From assembly GCF_019297855.1 (NCBI RefSeq), contig NZ_CP079194.1, forward strand, positions 2,343,501 to 2,407,500: a stretch of 64,000 bases of DNA. Direction: 5' to 3'. Below, in pieces: positions 28,135 to 36,791 of this stretch. Positions within the stretch are counted from its first letter, which is position 1. Each line of letters opens with the position of its first letter. Under the pieces are notes generated by a model, which saw only the letters and a list, made by a program, of their open reading frames with translations, did not search any database and was not told the origin of the DNA. The DNA comes from Gymnodinialimonas ceratoperidinii (GTDB lineage Bacteria > Pseudomonadota > Alphaproteobacteria > Rhodobacterales > Rhodobacteraceae). The position numbers and the translations under genes are program-made.

Positions 28135-29904
28135 TCATTCCGCCGCAGAGCGATCCGAGGCGCTGTTGAGCGCTGGCAAACGGATCTCGAAGACCGCGCC
28201 GGACCCCTCGCCATTGCGCGCCGTGAGACGGCCGCCGAGGTCTTTCACGATGCCTGAGGAAATCGCCAGCCCCAAACCGACTCCCTCTCCGGGCTTCTTC
28301 GTCGTGTAGAACGGCTCGAACAGGGCTTCCAGATCATCAATGCCCGGTCCGCTGTCGCGCACCGTCAGCACGACTTCGTCGCCCTCTACAATGATCAGGT
28401 CGATCTCCTTCTCCTCGGCCCCGCCCATGGCGTCGAGCGCATTGCGCAGGAGGTTGATGATCACCTGTTCCAACCGCAAACGGTCCGCCATGACCATCGC
28501 GGGCTTGGGCGGCAGGTTCTGGGTGATGTGAACCGTATCGGTGCGCAATTGCGGCTCCATCATCGTGATCGCGCCCTTCAGGGCATCGCGCATGTCGACG
28601 GGCTCCAGCGCATCCCCGCCCTTGCGGGCATAGGATTTCAGCTGCCGGGTAATCGCGCCCATGCGCTCGATCAGGTCGTCGATGCGCTGAAAGCTGGAGG
28701 CGGCCTCCTCCGTGCGCCTGCGTTGCAGCAACAGCCGGGCGCCGGCCAGATAGGTCTTCATCGCCGCCAGCGGCTGGTTCAACTCGTGGGACACGGCGGC
28801 GGACATCTCGCCAAGGGCGGCGAGCTTCTGGCTCTGTTGCAGGCTCAGCTCCGCCTCCTCCAGTGTCCGCTGCACCCTCTGACGCTCGGCAATCTCGCGC
28901 TGCAGACGCCCGTTAAGCCGCCGCAACTCCGCCGACTCGCGCGCCAATACCGCCGTCTGCAGCCGCGCGCGGCGGCTGAGCACGTAGAAGGCCCCGGCGA
29001 GCAGCAGCGCGAATCCCATGATCTCGAGCGCCAGAACCCCGTTCACCCGCTCGCGCACGCTGGTGTAGGCGGTGTAGCTGACGATCCGCCAGCCCCGGAA
29101 CGGAATGCGCGACTCGAGCCTGATCGTGGCCGAGCCGAAGAAATCCGGCGCCGGGTCGCCGAAGGCCCAGTCCCCCGCCCCCTCCAGCGCGCGCTGGATG
29201 GCTGAGGGCGGCGCGCGCAACGCCATGGCTTCGGCTTCGGTGCGCCCGCGCCAGCGCGACTCGGTCGAGAGGATGATCTCTCCCTGCGAATTGGCGAGGA
29301 ACACCGCCTCGGAGGCCCCGCGCCAGCGGTCGACAAGCCGGGCAAGGTCGATCTCCACAAGGATCACCCCAAGCAGGCCATCGCCGTTCTCGATCTGCCG
29401 CGAGAAGGTGAAATCGAAGCGCCCGGTCTCAGGCTCGTTGGAGGTGAAGACGGTGTTAGAAGAGCGTGTGGCTTCGACGAAGAACGGATCCTCGTTGCGC
29501 CGCTCGGCGATGCGCGCGCGATCCGTTGCGGCCACCACCCGTCCCTCGCGGTCCAGAAGCAGGATCGAGGCCGCGCCGATATCCTCGACGTAGGAGATCA
29601 GGTATTGCGAGGTCTGGGTGTAATCATTCGCTTCGAGCGAGCGGATCAGCGACGGGTCACGGCTCAGCAGCAGCGGCACAACCTGGTGGCGACGGATCTC
29701 GGACAGGACCGAGCCGGAATAGATCGCCAGCCGGACTTCTGCGCGGTTGCGGGTGGTTTCGGTAAACCGCTCCGTAAGCCAGATGTTCGAGATCCATATC
29801 ACCGCGATGGCCCCGCCCAGGAACAACGCCATCATGGCGCGCAACACCCAAGGGCGGCGCGGCCGGCGCCGGGACGGCGGTGCGGGGCGGTCTGCGAGAC
29901 TCAT
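28135..29904 (-). CDS. dctB: DctB-like sensor histidine kinase
   Basis: This 589-residue membrane kinase has TM1 at about 22-42, a periplasmic double-PDC/Cache sensor (43-285) as in C4-dicarboxylate sensors, TM2 at about 288-310, a coiled linker, a DHp helix with His373 in SHELNQPLAAMKTY and an HATPase domain with N-L-L-R-N-A-L-D-A, D-S-G-P-G-I and G-L-G-L boxes. DctB kinases sense succinate, fumarate or malate. No dct transporter is adjacent; the nearest TRAP genes are 28 kb away. A gap of 288 bases separates it from dctD. Confidence 0.93.
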   Translation of the reverse strand: MSLADRPAPPSRRRPRRPWVLRAMMALFLGGAIAVIWISNIWLTERFTETTRNRAEVRLAIYSGSVLSEIRRHQVVPLLLSRDPSLIRSLEANDYTQTSQYLISYVEDIGAASILLLDREGRVVAATDRARIAERRNEDPFFVEATRSSNTVFTSNEPETGRFDFTFSRQIENGDGLLGVILVEIDLARLVDRWRGASEAVFLANSQGEIILSTESRWRGRTEAEAMALRAPPSAIQRALEGAGDWAFGDPAPDFFGSATIRLESRIPFRGWRIVSYTAYTSVRERVNGVLALEIMGFALLLAGAFYVLSRRARLQTAVLARESAELRRLNGRLQREIAERQRVQRTLEEAELSLQQSQKLAALGEMSAAVSHELNQPLAAMKTYLAGARLLLQRRRTEEAASSFQRIDDLIERMGAITRQLKSYARKGGDALEPVDMRDALKGAITMMEPQLRTDTVHITQNLPPKPAMVMADRLRLEQVIINLLRNALDAMGGAEEKEIDLIIVEGDEVVLTVRDSGPGIDDLEALFEPFYTTKKPGEGVGLGLAISSGIVKDLGGRLTARNGEGSGAVFEIRLPALNSASDRSAAE

Positions 29905-29998
29905 GGCGCCAGACTATGCCGCGCCAGAAGCCGTCTCAAGGGCTGCCGCCGAACACCGGCGGTTGCCCGCCCCCAAGCGCTCCCTGTGCCCGCGCAGG

Positions 29999-30667
29999 TC
30001 AGGCCGCGACCAGCGCACCCGCCAGCGATGAAAAGAGCGCCGCGCCATCGGTGCCCCCATGGGCCGCATCGACGGCGCGCTCGGGGTGAGGCATCATGCC
30101 GAGAACGCGGCGGTTGGCACTGAGCACACCGGCAATATCCGCGCGCGAGCCGTTGGGATTGTCGCCATAGGTAAAGGCAATGCGATCTTCGCTGCGCAGG
30201 GCATCAAGTCCCGCATCATCGATCTGGTAGTTTCCGTCGTGATGGGCCACCGGCACAGTGATCTCATCCCCCGCACCATAGGCCTCCGTGAACGGGCTCG
30301 ACGCCGTCGCGACCACCAGTTGCTCCGGACGGCAGACGAACTTGATCCCGCTGTTGCGCATCAGGACGCCGGGCAGAATCCGTGTCTCACAAAGAACCTG
30401 AAAACCGTTGCAGACGCCAAGAACATGCCCGCCCTTGCCCGCGAATGCCATGACCGCCGCCATGATCGGCGATTGCGCGGCGATGGCGCCGCAGCGCAGG
30501 TAATCACCGTAAGAGAACCCTCCGGGCACGCCCACCACGTCGATCCCTGCCGGCAGCGCGGTTTCCTTGTGCCAGACCATCTCGACCTCAAACCCCGCCT
30601 GGCGGAAGCCCACGGCAAGATCGCGGTCGCAGTTGGAGCCCGGGAAAACAAGAACCGCGGCTTTCAC
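29999..30667 (-). CDS. purQ: Phosphoribosylformylglycinamidine synthase subunit PurQ
   Basis: This is the glutaminase subunit that supplies ammonia for FGAM synthesis in purine biosynthesis. The 222-residue class I amidotransferase has nucleophile Cys86 in GVCNGFQ and the His/Glu pair in MMPHPERA. The start is GTG 30667, overlapping the purS stop by four bases (GTGA); an upstream frame is not supported. It works with PurS and with PurL, which is not in the window. Confidence 0.97.
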   Translation of the reverse strand: MKAAVLVFPGSNCDRDLAVGFRQAGFEVEMVWHKETALPAGIDVVGVPGGFSYGDYLRCGAIAAQSPIMAAVMAFAGKGGHVLGVCNGFQVLCETRILPGVLMRNSGIKFVCRPEQLVVATASSPFTEAYGAGDEITVPVAHHDGNYQIDDAGLDALRSEDRIAFTYGDNPNGSRADIAGVLSANRRVLGMMPHPERAVDAAHGGTDGAALFSSLAGALVAA

Positions 30668-30912
30668 GCGCTCTCTCCCACCGCGGACATCTCGACGCGG
30701 TAGCTCTCGATCACGGTATTGGCGAGCAGCTTTTCGCACATCTCGTTTACCTGCGCCTCAGAGGTGCCATCGGCCAATTCCAGCTCGATCACCTTGCCCT
30801 GGCGCACACCGCTGACCCCGTCGAACCCCATCGAGCCAAGTGCAGATTGCACCGCCGCGCCCTGCGGGTCCAACACGCCCTGTTTCAACATCACGGTAAC
30901 AACGGCTTTCAT
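30664..30912 (-). CDS. purS: Phosphoribosylformylglycinamidine synthase subunit PurS
   Basis: This 82-residue protein of the small PurS family bridges PurQ and PurL in the three-part FGAM synthetase. The family features K-A-x-V-x-V-M-L-K near the start, VLDPQG and the hydrophobic [10 protein letters not shown] strand are visible. Its leader carries the same 20-base segment as the amidase leader (one difference), ending 11 bases before the ATG, with GAAGGAG as ribosome-binding site. Confidence 0.96.
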   Translation of the reverse strand: MKAVVTVMLKQGVLDPQGAAVQSALGSMGFDGVSGVRQGKVIELELADGTSEAQVNEMCEKLLANTVIESYRVEMSAVGESA

Positions 30913-30943
30913 GGCACCCGCTCCTTCACCTTTTCATAAATAC
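30913..30943 (-). promoter_or_regulatory. Conserved leader segment upstream of purS
   Basis: Minus-strand 30943-30924 reads GTATTTATGAAAAGGTGAAG and runs into the GGAG ribosome-binding site. It is nearly identical to the amidase leader at 14378-14359. Confidence 0.6.
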
Positions 30944-30974
30944 GTAATCCGACAGCCGCCCAAGAGAGCAGAGG

Positions 30975-31736
30975 TCAGTTGATCAACGTGGGCTTCGTCG
31001 TGCCCGCAGGCCCTTGCGGCATGATGCCAAGGCGCCGCGCTACTTCCGTATAGGCATCTGCCAGATCGCCCAGGTCACGCCGGAAGACGTCCTTGTCGAG
31101 CTTTCGGCCCGTCTCGATATCCCACAGCCGGCACGAATCGGGGCTGATCTCGTCGGCCACGATCAACCGCATGAAATCGCCATCCCAGATCCGGCCGATC
31201 TCGATCTTGAAGTCGACCAGCTTGATGCCGACCCCCAACATCAGACCGCTCAGGAAATCGTTCACCCGCAGGGCAAGGCTGACCATGTCGTCCAGATCCT
31301 GCTGCGCGGCCCACCCGAAGGCGATGATGTGTTCTTCGCTCACGATCGGGTCGTTGAGATCATCGTTCTTGAAGTAGAACTCGACGATCGGACGCGGCAT
31401 TGCCGTGCCCTCTTCGATCCCCAGACGGTTGCAGATCGAGCCGGCAGCGACGTTGCGAACAACGACTTCCAGCGGAATGATCTCGACCGCGCGGATCAAT
31501 TGTTCGCGCATGTTGAGGCGTTTGATGAAATGGGTCGGCACGCCGATGTTGCCAAGCCCGGTCATGAAGAACTCGGACAGGCGATTGTTCAACACGCCCT
31601 TGCCGTCGATGACGTCGCGCTTCTCGCCATTGCCGGCGGTGGCGTCGTCCTTGAAATACTGCACCAGGGTGCCGGGCTCAGGCCCCTCGTAAAGGGTTTT
31701 TGCTTTGCCTTCATAGACCAGCTTACGGCGTGCCAT
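30975..31736 (-). CDS. purC: Phosphoribosylaminoimidazole-succinocarboxamide synthase
   Basis: SAICAR synthetase ligates aspartate to CAIR in purine synthesis. The 253-residue protein starts [18 protein letters not shown], with the ATP-binding KAKT, and contains [18 protein letters not shown] and the SAICAR signature LVDFKIEIG followed by [14 protein letters not shown] chose ATG 31736 because GGGA is eight bases upstream; ATGs at 31742 and 31766 are less likely. It is 62 bases upstream of purS, giving a purC-purS-purQ unit. Confidence 0.97.
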   Translation of the reverse strand: MARRKLVYEGKAKTLYEGPEPGTLVQYFKDDATAGNGEKRDVIDGKGVLNNRLSEFFMTGLGNIGVPTHFIKRLNMREQLIRAVEIIPLEVVVRNVAAGSICNRLGIEEGTAMPRPIVEFYFKNDDLNDPIVSEEHIIAFGWAAQQDLDDMVSLALRVNDFLSGLMLGVGIKLVDFKIEIGRIWDGDFMRLIVADEISPDSCRLWDIETGRKLDKDVFRRDLGDLADAYTEVARRLGIMPQGPAGTTKPTLIN

Positions 31737-31908
31737 GCGCATTATCCCGAGTGTTGGGCGGCTCAAGGGCAGCGGCCACCAATTGGCTGTGGCTATAGGT
31801 CATCGCGCGTTGTGTCGCAAGCGTGGCCGGAGGCTTCGGCTTGCGGCGGGAACGCACAGGGCGCTAAGGTCGGACCAACCACCACATTCCCGCGAAATGG
31901 AGACCTTG

Positions 31909-32223
31909 ATGACCACATTCGACGATCGCGAAAAAGCCTTCGAGAACAAGTATGCCCACGATGCAGAGATGCAGTTCAAGGCCGAAGCGCGCCGCAACAA
32001 ACTGATGGGTCTCTGGGTCGCCGATGCGCTTGGCAAGACCGGTGAGGACGCCAACGCCTATGCCGCAGAGGTGGTGAAGGCCGATTTCGAAGAGGCCGGC
32101 CACGAGGACGTGATGCGCAAGGTCATGGCCGATCTGGGCGACAAGAAATCCGAGACAGAGGTTCGCGCGAAATACGACGAGCTGCTGGTGGTCGCCAAAG
32201 CACAGCTGGTCGACGAGGGCTGA
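31909..32223 (+). CDS. F1FO-ATPase inhibitor zeta subunit (DUF1476)
   Basis: This 104-residue helical protein starts MTTFDDREKAFENKYAHD, the hallmark of the alphaproteobacterial zeta subunit, whose N-terminus inserts into F1 and blocks ATP hydrolysis (known from Paracoccus). The core has FKAEARRNKLMGLWVADALG. GGAGA lies nine bases upstream of ATG 31909; a longer frame from 31735 is not supported. The gene is divergent from purC. No own terminator is seen until the structure before bmt. Confidence 0.94.
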   Translation: MTTFDDREKAFENKYAHDAEMQFKAEARRNKLMGLWVADALGKTGEDANAYAAEVVKADFEEAGHEDVMRKVMADLGDKKSETEVRAKYDELLVVAKAQLVDEG

Positions 32224-32234
32224 GCCGCGCTCAA

Positions 32235-32385
32235 CCGGGGCCACGCTTCACCACTTGAAGACCGGTGCGGTCTTGGCCCTTGCGTTCCTAAAGACCCTCA
32301 TGAGCGCGGCTCATGACAAACATGCAAATTTTGCGCCTTGCTCATAACGCGCGCCCACGCCATGCCTCGCGGGCGCGCGTTTTTT
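32235..32385 (+). promoter_or_regulatory. Structured leader with intrinsic terminator upstream of bmt
   Basis: There are three structural parts. At about 32238-32279 an outer stem (GGCCA / TGGCC) encloses two small hairpins (CTTCA-CCACT-TGAAG and GACCG-GTG-CGGTC), like a three-way junction. At 32299-32315 lies CATGAGC-GCG-GCTCATG. At 32346-32385 an 11-bp stem (AACGCGCGCCC / GGGCGCGCGTT) runs into T residues. The terminator ends 17 bases before the ATG, so bmt transcripts starting upstream must read through it. This layout fits a riboswitch or attenuator; no known riboswitch consensus was recognised. Confidence 0.55.
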
Positions 32386-32402
32386 GATAGCAAGGTAGTC
32401 CG

Positions 32403-33425
32403 ATGTCCGATCCCCTCTCCCGCCTCTTGTCCTCCAGAGAATGGCTGCTGGCCGATGGCGCCACGGGAACCGCGCTGTTCAACATGGGCCTCCAGTCCGG
32501 CGACGCGCCGGAATTGTGGAACGTGGATCACCCCGATCGCATCACCAGATTATACCGAGGCGCTGTCGACGCAGGCTCGGACCTCTTCCTCACCAATTCT
32601 TTCGGCGGCACCGCCGCGCGCTTGAAGCTGCACGACGCGCAAGACCGCGTGCACGAGTTGAACAAGGCCGCCGCCGAGATCGGCCGCGAGGTTGCCGACA
32701 CGGCCGGACGCGAGATCATCGTGGCGGGCTCGGTCGGTCCCACCGGCGAGATCATGGCACCGATGGGCCCCCTCACCCACGAGATTGCAGTCGAGATGTT
32801 CCACGAGCAGGCCGAGGGCCTGAAAGCTGGCGGCGCGGATGTGCTCTGGGTCGAGACGATCTCGGCACCCGAAGAATACAAGGCGGCCTCCGAGGCGGCA
32901 CGACTGGCGGACATGCCGTGGTGCGGTACCATGAGCTTCGACACCGCCGGGCGCACGATGATGGGCCTGACCTCTGCCGCCATGGCCGCGATGGTCGAAA
33001 AACTGTCGCACGCGCCGCTGGCCTATGGCGCGAATTGCGGCGTCGGCGCGTCGGATCTGCTGCGCACGGTTCTGGGCTTCCGCGCCTCCGGCAATCCGCG
33101 CCCGATCATTGCGAAGGGCAACGCCGGTATCCCCAAGTACGTGAACGGCCACATCCACTACGACGGCACGCCAGAGCTCATGGCGCGATACGCCGTGCTG
33201 GCCCGCGATGCCGGTGCCACGATCATCGGTGGCTGCTGCGGCACGACACCCGAACATCTCGCCCATATGCGCGAAGCGCTGGAGACCACCCCGCGCGGCG
33301 CGGCGCCAAGCCTCGAGCAGATTGCCGAGGAAATGGGCGGCTTCTCCTCTGGCGTGGACGGGACCGAAGAGAACGGCGGCGGCCCGACACGAGAACGTCG
33401 CGGACGGCGCCGGACCCAGGCCTGA
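32403..33425 (+). CDS. bmt: Homocysteine S-methyltransferase module of a split B12-dependent methionine synthase (Bmt)
   Basis: This 340-residue S-methyl_trans (BHMT/MetH N-terminal) protein has the ADGATGTAL segment near the start and the zinc-thiolate cysteines Cys212 in ANCGVG and Cys278/Cys279 in GGCCGTTPEH. A full MetH also carries pterin, B12 and reactivation domains; these are absent here. The corrinoid protein at 35047 supplies the B12 module, as in the split methionine synthase of Phaeobacter-type Rhodobacteraceae. The last 25 residues are Arg/Gly-rich. CAAGG precedes the start. Confidence 0.93.
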   Translation: MSDPLSRLLSSREWLLADGATGTALFNMGLQSGDAPELWNVDHPDRITRLYRGAVDAGSDLFLTNSFGGTAARLKLHDAQDRVHELNKAAAEIGREVADTAGREIIVAGSVGPTGEIMAPMGPLTHEIAVEMFHEQAEGLKAGGADVLWVETISAPEEYKAASEAARLADMPWCGTMSFDTAGRTMMGLTSAAMAAMVEKLSHAPLAYGANCGVGASDLLRTVLGFRASGNPRPIIAKGNAGIPKYVNGHIHYDGTPELMARYAVLARDAGATIIGGCCGTTPEHLAHMREALETTPRGAAPSLEQIAEEMGGFSSGVDGTEENGGGPTRERRGRRRTQA

Positions 33426-33472
33426 GCGTCACGTTCACGATCATTTAACCTTGATCTGGTGATCTCCATGTC

Positions 33473-33721
33473 ATGGAAGACCTATTCTCATGCGCCCCGC
33501 CCGTCGCACCCTCGCTTGAAGCCGAGCGTTGGATCGAACACCTTTTCTCGGCCCGCGCCGCGATCAACGGCCAAGTCGTCCGCCGCAAAGCCCGCGATGT
33601 CGAACGGATCGTCGGCTGGCCGCGCTTCCGTCAGGAACTGCGCCGCCGGGGCTATTCCGCCGTCCGTAACAGCGCGCAGGTCGTGGTGTTCTGCAATGCA
33701 CAGCCCGTCATCCCCATCTGA
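33473..33721 (+). CDS. Conserved small hypothetical protein
   Basis: This 82-residue basic, mostly helical protein (Arg-rich middle, R-K-A-R-D-V-E-R-I-V-G-W-P-R-F) lies 47 bases downstream of bmt on the same strand. The ribosome-binding site is weak. I recall similar small proteins in Rhodobacteraceae carrying misleading phosphoribosylanthranilate isomerase labels; nothing here supports that enzyme. Its position suggests cotranscription with bmt. No function is assigned. Confidence 0.65.
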   Translation: MEDLFSCAPPVAPSLEAERWIEHLFSARAAINGQVVRRKARDVERIVGWPRFRQELRRRGYSAVRNSAQVVVFCNAQPVIPI

Positions 33722-33731
33722 CGGCGGCCGC

Positions 33732-33819
33732 CAGACTTTTGCAAAAGTCTGCGCAAAGCCTTGCAAGGCTTTGTCGCACGCCCTTGCAAGGGCGGGGGGA
33801 GAGTTTTGCAAAACTCTCC
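33732..33819. repeat. Array of four TTGCAA-centred palindromes
   Basis: Palindromes: CAGACTTTTGCAAAAGTCTG (33732-33751), AAAGCCTTGCAAGGCTTT (33755-33772), GCCCTTGCAAGGGC (33780-33793) and GGAGAGTTTTGCAAAACTC plus its last bases (33798-33819). The first 41 bases are an exact inverted copy of 15629-15669. Arms differ, but the TTGCAA centre is constant. The array lies between two convergent genes. Confidence 0.92.
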
Positions 33820-33827
33820 ATCCACGT

Positions 33828-34898
33828 TCAAAACAGGGCGAGTTGGTCGCCGCGGGCGAGCGGCACCTCGAACAGGTCGCGCCGCAAGGGGGGCAACGTC
33901 TCGGCCAGACCCGCTGCGCGCACGGCGCGGTTGAAGCGTTGCTGCAGCAGCTTGGCCCAGACGCCCTCCCCCCGCATGCGTTTGCCGAACTCCGCCTCGT
34001 AGGGTTTGCCGCCGTGCATGTCGCGCAGCTTCGACATTACTCGTTCCTCCCGCTCGGGGTAATGCTCCCTGAGCCAGGACTGCCAAAGGTCCGAGACTTC
34101 GCGCGGCAGTCTGATCGGGATCATGCTCGCGGCTACGGCGCCAGCGTCACGGGCCGCGGTCACGATGCCTTCAAGCTCGTGATCGGTAAGTCCCGGCACG
34201 ATGGGAGAGATCATCACCCGCACCGGCACCCCGGCCTTCGCCAGTCTCTCGATCGTGCGCAGCCGCCGCGCCGGAGACGGCACCCGCGGTTCCATCTTGC
34301 GCGACACCTCGGGCTGGAGCGTCGTGACCGAAAGCCCCACCCGGGCCAGCGCCGCTCCTCCCATTTCCGACAGGATATCAACGTCGCGCTCGATCAGCGC
34401 GCCCTTGGTGGCAATGGCGACCGGATGCCGGAACTGCTGCAGAACCTCCAACACGCCCCGCATCACCCGGCGGTCGCGCTCGATCGGCTGGTAGGCGTCG
34501 GTGTTGGTGCCAATGGCGATCGTGTCGCAGACGTAGCTTGGCCGGCGCAGCTCGGCGTCCAGAAGCTCGGCTGCGTTCGGGCGCGCAATCAGCTTGGTCT
34601 CGAAATCCAACCCCGGCGACATTCCCAGATAGGCGTGCGAGGTGCGCGCGAAGCAGTAGACGCAGCCGTGCTCGCAGCCCCTGTAGGGATTGATGGAACG
34701 GTCAAAGGATATATCTGGCGAGGTATTGCGCGCTATAATGCGCCGCGCGCGTTCCTCTGCCACTTCCGTGCGCAAGGGCGGCAGCTCTTCGACAAGATCC
34801 CACCCGTCATCCACAGCCTCCCGACCGTGGCGCTCGAACCGCCCGACAGGGTTGCTCGCCACCCCTCTTCCAATGCTGCGCCGGCCCGAATGATCCAT
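33828..34898 (-). CDS. Radical SAM protein (PA0069 / SplB-related)
   Basis: This roughly 356-residue protein has a CX3CX2C cluster motif in YRGCEHGCVYCFAR, which ligates the [4Fe-4S] cluster, followed by features of the PA0069 family: GRGVASNPVGRFE near the start, DISFDRSINPYRGC, a mid-protein TNTDAYQPIE and MISPIVPGL. The family resembles spore photoproduct lyase but has no proven reaction. The start is uncertain: 34898 gives a normal-length protein, and the in-frame ATG at 34916 is an alternative. It sits between the two methionine-synthase genes on the opposite strand. Confidence 0.9.
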   Translation of the reverse strand: MDHSGRRSIGRGVASNPVGRFERHGREAVDDGWDLVEELPPLRTEVAEERARRIIARNTSPDISFDRSINPYRGCEHGCVYCFARTSHAYLGMSPGLDFETKLIARPNAAELLDAELRRPSYVCDTIAIGTNTDAYQPIERDRRVMRGVLEVLQQFRHPVAIATKGALIERDVDILSEMGGAALARVGLSVTTLQPEVSRKMEPRVPSPARRLRTIERLAKAGVPVRVMISPIVPGLTDHELEGIVTAARDAGAVAASMIPIRLPREVSDLWQSWLREHYPEREERVMSKLRDMHGGKPYEAEFGKRMRGEGVWAKLLQQRFNRAVRAAGLAETLPPLRRDLFEVPLARGDQLALF

Positions 34899-35046
34899 CG
34901 GGCAAGTGTGGAACATTTGAGGAACATCCGCAACCTTGGTCGCACAGACTTCGCCCCATGTCGCAAACAGCCGCCCGCGACGTTGGGAAATATCTAGATA
35001 GTGAAAAAAACACCGGCATCGGCGCCGGTTAGCAGGAGCGTTTCCC

Positions 35047-35754
35047 ATGTCTGATCAAGAAGACGACATTGTCCTGTCTGAACTGAACGACGAGGACCTC
35101 GTCGCGCAAATGTTCGACGACCTCTACGACGGCCTCAAGGAAGAGATCGAGGAAGGTGTGAACATCCTGCTCGAGCGCAAGTGGGAGCCCTACCGTATCC
35201 TGACCGAGGCGCTGGTCGGCGGCATGACGATCGTCGGCAATGACTTCCGCGATGGAATCCTCTTCGTGCCTGAGGTCCTGATGGCCGCCAACGCGATGAA
35301 GGGCGGCATGGCGATCCTCAAGCCGCTGCTGATCGAGACCGGCGCGCCTCGGGTCGGCAAGATGGTGATCGGCACCGTGAAGGGTGACATTCATGACATC
35401 GGCAAGAACCTCGTGTCGATGATGATGGAAGGTGCGGGCTTCGAGGTCGTGGACCTCGGGATCAACAATGCCGTGGAGAGCTATCTCGAGGCGCTTGAAG
35501 CCGAGAAGCCCGACATCCTCGGCATGTCCGCCCTGCTGACCACGACGATGCCCTACATGAAGGTCGTCATCGACACGATGAACGAAAAGGGTATCCGCGA
35601 CGATTACATCGTTCTGGTCGGCGGCGCGCCCCTGAACGACGAATTCGGCAAGGCCATCGGCGCCGACGCCTACTGCCGCGACGCCGCGGTGGCCGTCGAA
35701 ACGGCCAAGGAATGGGTCGCGCGCAAGCATAACCAGATGGGTGCCTCGGCTTAA
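35047..35754 (+). CDS. Corrinoid (B12-binding) protein, methionine synthase B12 module
   Basis: This 235-residue protein has a helical cap domain (about 15-95) and a B12-binding Rossmann domain with D-x-H-x-x-G (Asp114, His116, Gly119 in GDIHDIGKN), MSALLTTTM (near 157) and VLVGGAPL. His116 would be the lower axial ligand of cobalamin. It resembles MtbC/MetH B12 modules and is the likely partner of Bmt. GCAGGAG precedes the ATG. A small hairpin (ACCGGC / GCCGGT) lies just upstream of the ribosome-binding site. A long hairpin follows the gene. Confidence 0.94.
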   Translation: MSDQEDDIVLSELNDEDLVAQMFDDLYDGLKEEIEEGVNILLERKWEPYRILTEALVGGMTIVGNDFRDGILFVPEVLMAANAMKGGMAILKPLLIETGAPRVGKMVIGTVKGDIHDIGKNLVSMMMEGAGFEVVDLGINNAVESYLEALEAEKPDILGMSALLTTTMPYMKVVIDTMNEKGIRDDYIVLVGGAPLNDEFGKAIGADAYCRDAAVAVETAKEWVARKHNQMGASA

Positions 35755-35775
35755 GACACGCTCGGCGATACCGAT

Positions 35776-35815
35776 TGAAAGGTCTGCGGGAGGTAGCTCC
35801 TCGCAGGCCTTTCTC
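35776..35815 (+). terminator. Hairpin terminator after corrinoid gene
   Basis: A stem of about 17 bp (GAAAGG-TCTGCGGGAG against CTCCTCGCAGGCCTTTC) with a short loop is followed by a weak T-rich tail. It argues against coding use of the frame that would start at 35775. Confidence 0.7.
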
Positions 35816-35906
35816 GTTCTGGCTGTGGCTTCCCGGGGCGAGATTATCCTGCGGCGGCCCTACTTTAGCGGTTGCACGTCCGGTCCCGCAAAGGCCTAGT
35901 GCCTCC

Positions 35907-36791
35907 ATGACCGACACCCGCACCATCATGCCGCCGCGCGACCTCGCGTTGGTTCTTTGCGTGATCCTCGCCTGGGGGTCGAATTTCACCGCCATGAAAA
36001 TGGTGCTCGACGAGCTGCCGCCGCTTCTTTTCGTCGGACTTCGGTTCTTCATCCTCGTCCCACTGATCGTGTTTTTCCCGCGCCCCGCAAGCTGGCGGGC
36101 GATCATCGCGATCGGCCTGTTGGTCAACACCGGCCAGTTCGCGTTCCTTTTCATGGCGATGCGCGCTGATGTCACCGCGGGCCTCGCCTCCCTGATCCTG
36201 CAGAGCCAGGCCCCGCTCACGATCATCCTCGCCGCTCTCTTTTATGGCGAACGGGTCAGCTGGCCCCAAGTCACCGGCATCGCGCTGGCTTGCATGGGCC
36301 TTGCGGGCTTCGGCATTGCCGGCGGGGGAAATGTTACCATTGTCGGTTTGGCGCTCGTTCTGTGCGGGGCTTTGTCCTGGGCGCTCGGTAACATGGTCTT
36401 TCGCCGACTGCCGGGGGTCAACATGGCCGCACTCTTTATCTGGGCCAGCCTGATCCCGCCCCTGCCGATGCTCGGCCTTTCATGGGCGATCGAGGGCCCG
36501 GCCCCCTTCGCAACCATCGCGGCGATGAGCCTGCAGGGATGGGCCGGCGTCGTCTATGTCGCCGTCATCTCCACCATCATCGGCTATTCGATCTGGGGCA
36601 GCCTGCTCTCGCGGCATCCGGCGGCGCTTGTCACGCCCTTCGCGCTTGGCATCCCCCTCGTCGGGATCCTGACAGCCGGTCTGATCCTGGGCGAGACACT
36701 TGGCACGCTCGAGGCCGTCTCGGGCGTCGTCATCCTCGCAGGCATCGCGCTGACCGTCCTCGGCCCGCGTCTTCTGCAAAGGTACTCGTGA
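35907..36791 (+). CDS. EamA/DMT-family inner-membrane transporter
   Basis: This 294-residue protein has ten hydrophobic segments arranged as two EamA repeats (about 10-140 and 150-285), with the typical L-A-W-G-S-N-F-T near TM1 and LGERVSWPQ-like GERVSWPQ after TM4. Such proteins export or import small metabolites, often amino acids. The start at 35907 follows GCCTCC-type bases and matches the usual length; a frame starting earlier would lie in the preceding terminator. The substrate is unknown. Confidence 0.92.
   Translation: MTDTRTIMPPRDLALVLCVILAWGSNFTAMKMVLDELPPLLFVGLRFFILVPLIVFFPRPASWRAIIAIGLLVNTGQFAFLFMAMRADVTAGLASLILQSQAPLTIILAALFYGERVSWPQVTGIALACMGLAGFGIAGGGNVTIVGLALVLCGALSWALGNMVFRRLPGVNMAALFIWASLIPPLPMLGLSWAIEGPAPFATIAAMSLQGWAGVVYVAVISTIIGYSIWGSLLSRHPAALVTPFALGIPLVGILTAGLILGETLGTLEAVSGVVILAGIALTVLGPRLLQRYS

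Noticed and set aside
35775..35906. N-terminal extension of the EamA transporter
   Set aside because: It would begin inside the terminator hairpin of the corrinoid gene and adds non-membrane sequence not seen in the family.
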